Assembly (NCBI GenBank): GCA_943371625.1
Contig: CALRVN010000047.1
Span: forward strand, 1-14,291
Reading direction: 5' to 3'
Length of the DNA: 14,291 nt
From: Hyphomicrobium_A sp943371625
Lineage (GTDB): Bacteria; Pseudomonadota; Alphaproteobacteria; Rhizobiales; Hyphomicrobiaceae
Each line of letters opens with the position of its first letter. Positions within the stretch are counted from its first letter, which is position 1. A program made the position numbers and the translations under genes. Under the pieces are notes generated by a model. It made no database searches and was not told the origin of the DNA. It was given only the letters and a program-made list of their open reading frames with translations. Below, one piece after another: positions 7,495-14,291 of the stretch.

Positions 7495-8156
7495 CGACGA
7501 CAGTGCTCTATCGCCCGGTTGGAACCGAGGAGCTGGCGCTGATCGCAGCGTCGAGCTACCGCGCGTTTCCGCCGCGCCTTCCGGAGCAGCCGATTTTCTA
7601 CCCTGTTACGAACGAGGCCTACGCCACGCAGATCGCGCGCGACTGGAACACCAAGGAGACGTCGAAGCGCGGCTACGTCACCCGCTTTGCTCTGAAGTCG
7701 CAATTCTTGGCGCGCTATGACCGCAAGCAGGTGGGTGGCAAGGAGCATCAGGAATACTGGATCCCTGCGGAGGACCTGGACCTGATGAATGAAAATATTG
7801 TCGGCGCTATCGAAGTGATCGCGGAGTTCACGGAGATGGATCGCCTCGCGAACGAGAAGAAACTGGGCGGCGTCTCCGACAGGCCGATACGCGTTGATGT
7901 CGCCTCACTGGAGGCAGCACACAAGCGATCGAGCAGTCACCGCCCCGAAATCGAGGCAAGTGAGCGTTGCGCTTGTTTCTACTGCTCGTCGGTCTTTGCG
8001 CCGTCGGACATCGAAGAATGGGTCGACGACGGCGAGACCGCGCTATGTCCGAAGTGCGGTATCGATAGTGTCATCGGCAGCGCCGCTGGTTTTCCGCTGG
8101 ACAGTGTTTTCCTGCATGCAATGCACGAACACTGGTTCGGCGCGCAGCTTAACTGA
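7491..8156 (+). CDS. Fusion protein: ADP-ribosylation/crystallin J1-like domain plus zinc ribbon
   Basis: No function is known to me. The ATG at 7491 overlaps the sufB stop (ATGA) and opens 221 residues in two parts. Residues 5-112 resemble short proteins often named ADP-ribosylation/crystallin J1, with LYRPVG, FPPRLPEQPIFYPV, IARDWN, and EYWIPAEDL; that name is inherited and says little about activity. After a linker (about 115-158), residues 160-217 look like another small stand-alone family: CFYC (162-165), FAPSDIEEWVDDGETALCPKCGID (Cys186, Cys189; two motifs), and the ending MHEHWFGAQ. The four cysteines suggest a zinc ribbon. The gene sits between sufB and sufC, 11 nt before sufC, so it is made with the scaffold. 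Base composition is lower in GC than sufB and sufC. Confidence 0.85.
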
Positions 8157-8167
8157 AGAGAAAGCAA

Positions 8168-8920
<753 letters not shown>

Positions 8921-8923
<3 letters not shown>

Positions 8924-8994
8924 TGTGATGATCGAAAAATTCGCCGTCGCGAGCGGCAAGGTTTTGAGCGAATTTTTCGATCTGAATCACACTA
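8921..8994. mobile_element. TA-flanked hairpin element 1 (likely IS630-type MITE)
   Basis: The arms 8921-8943 and 8969-8994 pair completely except for a 3-nt bulge (TGA at 8983-8985), around a 25-nt loop. Ends read CTAGTGTGAT and ATCACACTAG. A TA pair flanks both sides within CTAG, the target and duplication known for IS630/Tc1-mariner transposons. At about 70 bp without a gene it fits a non-autonomous miniature element. The left edge supplies, or coincides with, the sufC stop. Confidence 0.75.
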
Positions 8995-9009
8995 GGAGAG
9001 AAACAACTC

Positions 9010-9085
9010 TAGTGTCCTTTATGATTCCGAAGTTCGCTCGGGACACTTGCATCGAGGTTTGGCGAACTTCGGAATCGGGACACTA
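9010..9085. mobile_element. TA-flanked hairpin element 2, relative of element 1
   Basis: The arms 9010-9037 and 9062-9085 share GATTCCGAAGTTCGC and TAGTGTCC, differing only in a middle segment (TTTAT against one base). The loop is 24 nt. Ends read CTAGTGTCC and GGACACTAA. It shares with element 1 the TAGTGT end, a GAT-CGAA-TTCG core and GGTTT-GCGAA at the loop exit, in the same orientation, so both belong to one family. TCGGGACACT recurs at 9038-9047 and 9075-9084. It ends 3 bp before the sufD ATG. Confidence 0.75.
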
Positions 9086-9088
9086 AGT

Positions 9089-10432
9089 ATGAATGTAGCC
9101 GTATTGAAGTCGAAGGCTGAGCAGGCGCTCTCTGAAGCGTTCGGGACCGCAGCTGCCGAGCTGCCGGGCAGCGACGAGATCAGAAAGCTGCGGCTCGACG
9201 CCATGGGCCGCTTCGGATCATTGGGGCTGCCGCACCGCCGCGTCGAGGCCTGGAAGTACACCGACCTGCGCAACCTCATGAAGGAGGTGCTGCCCGCAGC
9301 CGCGAAGGCGCCGGCAGTGAAGCCCGCCGAGATCGAAGCTGCCCTCGGCCCGCTCGCGGCGCTCGAAGCGCACCGCGTCGTGTTCGTCGATGGCCAGTAT
9401 GCGCCCGATCTCTCTGCCCTTGTCGCCGACGAGCAGGTGACCGTTGCATCGCTCGCGACCCTGCTCGACAGCGACACCAGCGCGGTAGAGCTGCTCGACG
9501 TTAGCGGCCGCGACGACGATGCCGTCCTGGCGCTCAACACGGCCTATGCCGCCGATGGTGCCGTCATCGACATCACGCCGCTGGCAACGGTCGACAAGCC
9601 AGTGCTGCTCGTGTTCGTCCGCGCCTCGCATACCCCGGCGTTCGTCGCCGCACGCAACGTCGTGCGCGTCGGCGAAGGCGCCATCGCCTCAGTCATCGAG
9701 GCGCACGTGACGCTGCCCAAGGCGGCCAAGGATTTCCAGCTCAACGCCGCCACCAAAGTGATCGTCGGCAAGGGCGCCAGGCTTAGCCACGTCAAGGTCG
9801 CGCTCGAGACCGGCGGCGGTGTGCACCTCTCAAACTGGCTCACCGAACTCGGCCCCGATGCCGACTACGCCGGCTTCCACTTCACGGCCGGCACGGCGCT
9901 GGCCCGCAACCAGGTCGGCGTCGTCTTCGCCGGAGAAAACGCCAAGATCGATATCTCGGGCGCGTTCCTTGCCCGCGAGGGAGAGCACGTCGACACCACG
10001 CTCGTCGTCGATCACGCCGTCCCCAAGTGCATCAGCCGCGAGCTGTTCAAGGGCGTGCTGGAAGATCACGCGCGCGGCGTCTTCCAGGGCAAGGTCATCG
10101 TCCGCCCCGACGCGCAGAAGACCGACGGCAAGCAGATGGCGCAGGTTCTCATGCTGTCGCCGGACTGCGAGTTCGACTCCAAGCCCGAGCTCGAGATCTA
10201 CGCCGACGACGTCGTCTGCGGCCATGGCTCGACCAGCGCCGACCTCGACGAGGACCTCATCTTCTATTGCCGCGCCCGCGGCATTCCCGAAGCCGAGGCC
10301 CGCGCGCTGCTGATCGAATCGTTTATCGGAGAAGCGCTCGAGAAGGTCGAGCATGAAGGTCTGCGCGAGGCGCTGAACGCATTGGCGCACGCCTGGCTGC
10401 GCCGGACCGGAGAGGCAAGGAGCGTCGCATGA
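9089..10432 (+). CDS. sufD: SufD, scaffold subunit of the SufBCD complex
   Basis: SufD pairs with SufB in the cytoplasmic SufBC2D scaffold and is needed for iron entry. The 447-residue protein has the N-terminal GLPHRRVEAWKYTDLR motif, the beta-helix core and the C-terminal EDLIFYCRARGIPEAEAR. Cys377 and His379 in DVVCGHGST match Cys358 and His360 of E. coli SufD, the latter implicated in cluster formation. ATG at 9089 is chosen because the N terminus MNVAVLKSKAEQAL fits; a TTG at 9047 would start inside the hairpin element. No good ribosome site is present: GGGA (9077-9080) lies 8 nt upstream but inside the hairpin arm, while AGGAG (8994-8998) is now 90 nt away. It overlaps sufS by 4 bp (ATGA). 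Confidence 0.96.
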   Translation: MNVAVLKSKAEQALSEAFGTAAAELPGSDEIRKLRLDAMGRFGSLGLPHRRVEAWKYTDLRNLMKEVLPAAAKAPAVKPAEIEAALGPLAALEAHRVVFVDGQYAPDLSALVADEQVTVASLATLLDSDTSAVELLDVSGRDDDAVLALNTAYAADGAVIDITPLATVDKPVLLVFVRASHTPAFVAARNVVRVGEGAIASVIEAHVTLPKAAKDFQLNAATKVIVGKGARLSHVKVALETGGGVHLSNWLTELGPDADYAGFHFTAGTALARNQVGVVFAGENAKIDISGAFLAREGEHVDTTLVVDHAVPKCISRELFKGVLEDHARGVFQGKVIVRPDAQKTDGKQMAQVLMLSPDCEFDSKPELEIYADDVVCGHGSTSADLDEDLIFYCRARGIPEAEARALLIESFIGEALEKVEHEGLREALNALAHAWLRRTGEARSVA

Positions 10433-11715
10433 CGGTGGAAGCGCGCGGAGTGGACAAGCAGCGGGATGTCATTCGGCCGGCCGGCGGTCTCTCCGGCCTG
10501 CCATTCGACGTCGCGCGCATCCGCGCCGACTTCCCCGTGCTCTTCCGCGAGATCTACGGCAAGCCGCTCGTCTATCTCGACAACGCCGCCTCGGCGCAGA
10601 AGCCGCTGGCCGTTATCGAGGCGATGGATCATGCGCAGCGCTTCGAATACGCCAACGTGCACCGCGGCCTGCACTACCTCTCGAACACGGCGACCCAGCA
10701 CTTCGAGGACGCGCGCGAGACGGTGAAGCGCTTCCTCAATGCCGAGAGTGTCGACGAGATCATCTTCACTAAGAACGCCACCGAGGCCATCAACCTCGTC
10801 GCGTCCTCCTTCGGAGAGGAGATCGGCGAGGGCGACGAGATCGTGCTCTCCATTATGGAGCACCACTCCAACATTGTTCCCTGGCACTTCCTGCGCGAGC
10901 GCCAGGGCGCGGTGCTGAAATGGGCACCGATCGCCGACGACGGCGAGCTGATTCTCGATGAGTTCGAGCGCCTGCTCACGCCGCGCACTAAGCTCGTCGC
11001 CATCACGCACATGTCCAACGTCACCGGTACGCTCGTCCCCGTGCGCGAGGTGATCCGGCTGGCGCACGCCCGCGGCATCCCCGTGCTCGTCGACGGCAGC
11101 CAGGCGGCGGTGCACCTGACCGTCGACGTGCGCGAGCTAGACGCCGACTTCTACGTTTTCACCGGCCACAAGACCTATGGCCCTACCGGCATCGGCGCCC
11201 TTTACGCCAAGAAGCAGCACCTCGACGCGATGCGCCCCTATCAGGGCGGCGGCGGCATGATCGAGCACGTTGCCGTCGATCGCATCACGTACGGGCAGAC
11301 CCCGCACAAGTTCGAGGCTGGCACTCCGCCCATCGTCGAGGCCATCGGCCTAGGCGCGGCGCTGAGCTACATGATGCACGTTGGTCGCGATAACATCGCC
11401 CACCACGAGGCAGAGCTGCGCACGCACGCGCACCTGCAGATGGCCGACCTGCCGTGGCTCAAGATTTACGGCACCGCGCCCGGCAAGGGCGGCATCGTCT
11501 CCTTCACCATGGACGGCCTGCACGCCCACGACATCGCCACCATCGTCGACCGCTCTGGCGTCGCCGTGCGGGCAGGGCACCACTGCGCGCAGCCCTTGAT
11601 GGAGCGCTTCGGGGTCAACGCCGTCTGCCGCGCCTCGTTCGCCATGTACAACACCAAAGAAGAAGTCGACGTGTTCGTTGAATCCCTGAAACGCGCACAC
11701 CAGTTGTTTGCGTAA
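10429..11715 (+). CDS. sufS: SufS, group II cysteine desulfurase
   Basis: SufS removes sulfur from cysteine and hands it on as persulfide to the SufBCD scaffold, normally through SufE or SufU, neither of which is seen here. The 428-residue PLP enzyme has YLDNAASAQKP (49-59), GLHYLSNTAT (80-89), EHHSNIVPW (144-152), VDGSQAAVH (221-229), the PLP lysine Lys248 in FTGHKTYGPTG, and catalytic Cys386 in RAGHHCAQPLM, whose short rigid loop marks group II. An N-terminal extension of about 25 residues precedes the usual start of the fold. The ATG overlaps the sufD stop (ATGA). Its stop is followed by sufT 10 nt later. Identification is certain. Confidence 0.97.
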   Translation: MTVEARGVDKQRDVIRPAGGLSGLPFDVARIRADFPVLFREIYGKPLVYLDNAASAQKPLAVIEAMDHAQRFEYANVHRGLHYLSNTATQHFEDARETVKRFLNAESVDEIIFTKNATEAINLVASSFGEEIGEGDEIVLSIMEHHSNIVPWHFLRERQGAVLKWAPIADDGELILDEFERLLTPRTKLVAITHMSNVTGTLVPVREVIRLAHARGIPVLVDGSQAAVHLTVDVRELDADFYVFTGHKTYGPTGIGALYAKKQHLDAMRPYQGGGGMIEHVAVDRITYGQTPHKFEAGTPPIVEAIGLGAALSYMMHVGRDNIAHHEAELRTHAHLQMADLPWLKIYGTAPGKGGIVSFTMDGLHAHDIATIVDRSGVAVRAGHHCAQPLMERFGVNAVCRASFAMYNTKEEVDVFVESLKRAHQLFA

Positions 11716-11725
11716 GGAGCCCGCT

Positions 11726-12187
11726 ATGGATGGCAAGCCAACCGAGACCGAAGCGGCGGCAGCCGCGACGATCGACAAGCCCGAGGTCGTGGCGAAGCCG
11801 CGCGCTGAGGTTGCGGAGCTGCAGCGCGCCCCTGAGACGACGCCGCCGGCCGCGACACCAGCTCCGCTCAGCCCCGACACCGACGATCCCCTGCTGCGCG
11901 ATATCATCGCCGCACTGAAGACCGTCTACGACCCCGAGATCCCGTCCGACATTTACGAACTCGGACTGATTTACGCGGTGGACGTTGACGACGAGCGCAA
12001 CGTCGCCATTTCCATGACCTTGACGGCGCCCGGCTGCCCGGTGGCCGGCGAAATGCCCAAATGGGTCGAGAATGCCGTCGGCGCGGTCCCTGGCGTCAAA
12101 AGCGCCACTGTGACCATGACCTTCGTTCCCCCGTGGGACATGAGCCGCATGTCCGACGAGGCCCGGCTCGCCCTAAACATGTTCTAA
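11726..12187 (+). CDS. sufT: SufT, DUF59/MIP18-family Fe-S maturation factor
   Basis: SufT proteins (DUF59, MIP18 family) help in iron-sulfur protein maturation, especially when demand is high; the exact step is unsettled. The 153-residue protein has its domain at about 54-150 with VYDPEIPSDIYELGLIY (67-83) and LTAPGCPVAGEMP, whose Cys104 is the conserved cysteine, then the closing FVPPWDMSRMSDEAR. The first 50 residues are rich in Ala, Pro, Glu and Thr, probably disordered, and go beyond the single-domain form. ATG at 11726 is chosen for AAGGAG 6 nt upstream; a TTG at 11708 overlaps the sufS end. Alphaproteobacterial suf operons commonly place this gene (also called sufX) between sufS and sufA. 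Confidence 0.92.
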   Translation: MDGKPTETEAAAAATIDKPEVVAKPRAEVAELQRAPETTPPAATPAPLSPDTDDPLLRDIIAALKTVYDPEIPSDIYELGLIYAVDVDDERNVAISMTLTAPGCPVAGEMPKWVENAVGAVPGVKSATVTMTFVPPWDMSRMSDEARLALNMF

Positions 12188-12261
12188 TTCAAAAACACCG
12201 CTGTTTCGCTCTTCCCGAACGCTCACTATATGTTGGACTGACGCAAATCAGGACGACCCAG

Positions 12262-12642
12262 ATGCCCACGCTGCGCATGATGCCCAAGGTGATGACCATG
12301 ACGGACGCCGCCGTCCGGCGCGTCAACGCGCTCATGGCGTCGAACCCCAACGCGCTCGGCCTCAAGATCGGCATCAAGAAGGGCGGCTGCGCCGGCATGG
12401 AGTACACCATGGCCGTCGCCGAGCAGAAGGGTGCTCACGACGAGGTCATCGAGCAGGACGGCGCCGTGCTGCTGGTCGAGCCGTCCGCCATCATGTACCT
12501 GCTCGGCACCGAGATGGACTACAAGACCGACAAGCTCGCGAGCCAGTTCGTCTTCAACAATCCGAACCAGCGCGGCGCCTGCGGTTGCGGCGAGAGCGTC
12601 AACCTCGTGCCGTCCGCCGAGGCCGCGCGCTCCGCCGACTGA
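12262..12642 (+). CDS. sufA: SufA-type (HesB/IscA) Fe-S carrier protein
   Basis: A-type carriers accept clusters from the scaffold and deliver them to target proteins. This 126-residue protein has the three conserved cysteines: Cys43 in KKGGCAGMEYTM and Cys107 with Cys109 in GACGCGES, the spacing of the family (35, 99 and 101 in E. coli IscA). The region between is typical, including FVFNNPNQRGACGCG. The ATG at 12262 has AGGA 8 nt upstream; later in-frame ATGs (12277, 12280) are possible, as the first residues are less conserved. A 74-nt gap separates it from sufT, so an additional weak promoter cannot be excluded. It could also be called erpA-like or iscA; the operon favours sufA. Confidence 0.9.
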   Translation: MPTLRMMPKVMTMTDAAVRRVNALMASNPNALGLKIGIKKGGCAGMEYTMAVAEQKGAHDEVIEQDGAVLLVEPSAIMYLLGTEMDYKTDKLASQFVFNNPNQRGACGCGESVNLVPSAEAARSAD

Positions 12643-12653
12643 GCGACGAGGCT

Positions 12654-13019
12654 ATGAGCGCCAGTGACGGTTTCCTGGCGCTGCTGCAAGACCTCCTGTC
12701 GGACCTCGGCCAAGTCACCGCTAAGCGCATGTTCTCCGGAGCCGGCGTCTACATCGACGGCGTCATCTTCGCGCTCGTCGTCGACGACGTGCTCTATCTC
12801 AAGACCGACGATCAATCTCGCACTGCGTTCGAAGCCGACGGCCTCGAGCCGTTCAGCTTCGTGAAGCAGGGCAAGCTCATCTCGACGTCGTACTGGCGCG
12901 CACCAGCGCGTTTACTAGACGATGCGCCGGAGATGCAGCGCTGGGCGAAGCGAGCACTCGCGGCGTCAGGGCAGAAGAAATCGGCAGCGGCGCGCAAGCG
13001 GAGGGGCAAGAATAAATGA
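12654..13019 (+). CDS. TfoX N-terminal domain protein
   Basis: This 121-residue protein matches the TfoX/Sxy N-terminal domain, best known in regulators of competence but also present alone in many bacteria that are not known to be competent. Typical are VTAKRMFSGAGVYIDGVIFA (21-40), VDDVLYLKTDD (43-53) and YWRAPARLLDD (80-90). The C-terminal domain of full TfoX is missing; instead the last 17 residues are a Lys- and Arg-rich tail (KKSAAARKRRGKNK), which suggests contact with nucleic acid. It begins 11 nt after sufA, with only a short GAGG near the ATG, and its stop overlaps the next start (ATGA). Its role is not known; a direct part in Fe-S assembly is not supported. Confidence 0.85.
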   Translation: MSASDGFLALLQDLLSDLGQVTAKRMFSGAGVYIDGVIFALVVDDVLYLKTDDQSRTAFEADGLEPFSFVKQGKLISTSYWRAPARLLDDAPEMQRWAKRALAASGQKKSAAARKRRGKNK

Positions 13020-13579
13020 CCACACCATCGAGTGATCCGGCCTGGCTGGGCGACGTGCTGCGGTTCTGGTTCGACGAGCTTGGCCGCAAGGCATGGTTCG
13101 TGAAGGATGACGCCATCGACGCCGCCTGCCGCGAACGCTTCGCCCCGCTCATCGACGAGATCAACGCCCGCCCCGTCGGCGACGCGATCTCGAGCCCCGA
13201 CCACGCTCTCGCGACCGTCATTGTGCTGGATCAGTTCACGCGCAACGTCCACCGCGGTTCACCGCGCGCGTTCGCCTACGATGAGCTTGCGCGCGGTATC
13301 GCCAGGCTCGCAATCGCAGTCGGCCTCGACCAGCGCATCCCTACCGATCGGCGCGTATTCCTCTACCTGCCGTTCGAGCACAGCGAAGCGCTCGCCGATC
13401 AGTATCGCGCGGTCGAGCTGATCAGCTCGCTCGGTGACGAGGAGTTCACCCGCTACGCCGGAGCGCACCGCGACGTGATCGAGCGCTTCGGCCGCTTCCC
13501 GCACCGCAACGCCATTCTCGACCGCGTCTCGACGCCTGAGGAAACGGCTTTCCTCGCCCAGCCCGGCAGCAGCTTCTGA
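13016..13579 (+). CDS. DUF924 family protein
   Basis: This 187-residue protein belongs to DUF924, an alpha-helical family with a tetratricopeptide-like fold and no established function. Recognised motifs in order: VLRFWFDELG (14-23), WFVKDDAIDAACRERF (27-42), LDQFTRNVHRGSPRAFAYD (71-89), FLYLPFEHSE (115-124), and RFGRFPHRNAIL (157-168). Length is near the usual 180-200. The ATG at 13016 overlaps the TfoX-N stop by 4 bp, so the two are translated together; this pairing is the strongest clue to a shared role, though what it is cannot be said. No signal peptide or membrane segment is visible. Confidence 0.9.
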   Translation: MTTPSSDPAWLGDVLRFWFDELGRKAWFVKDDAIDAACRERFAPLIDEINARPVGDAISSPDHALATVIVLDQFTRNVHRGSPRAFAYDELARGIARLAIAVGLDQRIPTDRRVFLYLPFEHSEALADQYRAVELISSLGDEEFTRYAGAHRDVIERFGRFPHRNAILDRVSTPEETAFLAQPGSSF

Positions 13580-13664
13580 TTGTGCCCGGTGGCATCCGGC
13601 AGCCGTCATGCACTTGTCAGGTCGAGCGTGCCAAGGAATGCCGCAGGCGCCGCGGAGAGATCGC

Positions 13665-14224
13665 ATGATTAGGAACACCACTGACGGTGGGGCTGGCCCT
13701 CGATTGCCCTGCACTGGATCGTGGCGCTGCTCGTCGTCGGCACGTTTGCGCTGGGGCTTTGGATGGGCGACCTGCCGCGGCCCGAACGCCCGTATTGGTA
13801 CGGGCTCCATGCCTCCATTGGGATTACGGTGCTGGTCATTCTCGCAGCGCGCATCGTCTGGGCGTTGCTCAATCCCGTGCCGGCTCCGGCGCCCGGCACG
13901 CCCGCCTGGCAGCACAAGGCGGCGCGCTTCACGCACGTGACGCTCTACGCCCTGACGCTGATGACGGTTCTCTTCGGCTGGTTCATGGCGGCCGTCCGGC
14001 GCGTTTCGATCGTGCCCGACGCATTCGGTATCGTCCCGCTGCCGTCGCCGATCGCCATTCCCGGGTCGAAGGATTTCTTCGAGGAAGCGCACGAGCTGTC
14101 GGCTTACGCGCTGATCGCCGTAGCGACGGTGCACATGTTCGCAGCGCTCTGGCACCACTATGTCCTGCGCAACGACACCCTGCGCCGCATGTTGGCGCAT
14201 CGCAGCACGAACGCGGCCGTTTGA
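13665..14224 (+). pseudogene. Cytochrome b561 family gene with an early frameshift
   Basis: Cytochrome b561 proteins (CybB-like) are inner-membrane electron carriers with four helices and two haems. The ATG at 13665 has GGAGAGA just before it and encodes MIRNTTD, the start expected for this family, but the rest, RWGWPSIALHWIVALLVVG onward, lies in the -1 frame from 13685. One missing C in GAC-CGG explains it. In the second frame a TGA (13682-13684) precedes, with no ATG, GTG or TTG before the first haem histidine; a start at GTG 13721 would lose that histidine. If repaired the protein has 186 residues, with His17, His49, His143 and His157 as likely haem ligands and four membrane segments. Could be a real mutation or a sequencing error. 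Confidence 0.8.
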
Positions 14225-14233
14225 AAGCGGCGC

Positions 14234-14249
14234 GCCGCCGACCGGCGGC
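14234..14249 (+). terminator. GC-rich hairpin after the cytochrome b gene
   Basis: GCCGCC (14234-14239) and GGCGGC (14244-14249) form a 6-bp stem with loop GACC, 10 nt after the stop at 14224. No T run follows, so it is at best a weak or Rho-assisted end. The remaining 42 bp of the window show nothing I can support. Confidence 0.25.
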
Positions 14250-14291
14250 TGGCAATTGCAAGATCATCCAATCACGGGTGCACCCGCTTCC

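Noticed and set aside
12188..12261. Separate promoter for sufA with TATATG at 12227-12232
   Set aside because: The -10 match is four of six and no -35 at proper spacing stands out; the 74-nt gap alone is not sufficient support.
13685..13693. Programmed -1 frameshift in the cytochrome b gene
   Set aside because: No X XXY YYZ heptamer and no evident downstream stimulator; a missing base or a sequencing error explains it more simply.

Overview
The window looks like a chromosomal segment of a GC-rich alphaproteobacterium, most likely of the order Hyphomicrobiales (Rhizobiales). The clues are the gene order iscR, group I cysteine desulfurase, sufB, sufC, sufD, sufS, sufT, sufA, the likely Irr box in front of it, and an alphaproteobacterial-type palindromic repeat. 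The genus cannot be fixed from sequence reading alone.

Left part (1-2284) is an accessory patch. It opens with the 3' end of anmK and a stem-loop that could end its transcript. On the minus strand follow an ArsR-type regulator and an AHSA1/SRPBCC protein, with a palindromic operator candidate over the regulator's start. Directly behind this pair lies a second, diverged copy of the last 89 bp of anmK, so the pair sits between direct repeats of the gene end, as if inserted there. Next come a low-GC orphan gene and two inverted copies of a REP-like palindrome.

Middle part (2285-4081), minus strand: an alpha/beta hydrolase with an unusual charged tail, then a membrane-anchored M28 zinc peptidase, probably one operon. 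A divergent regulatory region (4082-4388) holds a sigma70-like promoter, a near-perfect ICE/Irr box and a short palindrome in the leader of the suf operon.

Right part (4389-12642) is a nearly complete SUF iron-sulfur cluster operon: the cluster-sensing repressor IscR, a group I cysteine desulfurase, the SufB-SufC-SufD scaffold complex, the group II desulfurase SufS, the DUF59 factor SufT and the A-type carrier SufA. Many junctions are ATGA overlaps, so translation is coupled. Two things break the pattern: a 221-residue fusion protein of unknown function coupled to sufB, and two related TA-flanked hairpin elements (likely IS630-type MITEs) between sufC and sufD, which leave sufD without its presumed native ribosome binding site.

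The tail (12654-14291) has a TfoX-N protein, a DUF924 protein coupled to it, and a cytochrome b561 gene that appears frameshifted near its start. I found no tRNA, rRNA, CRISPR array, integrase or complete insertion sequence.
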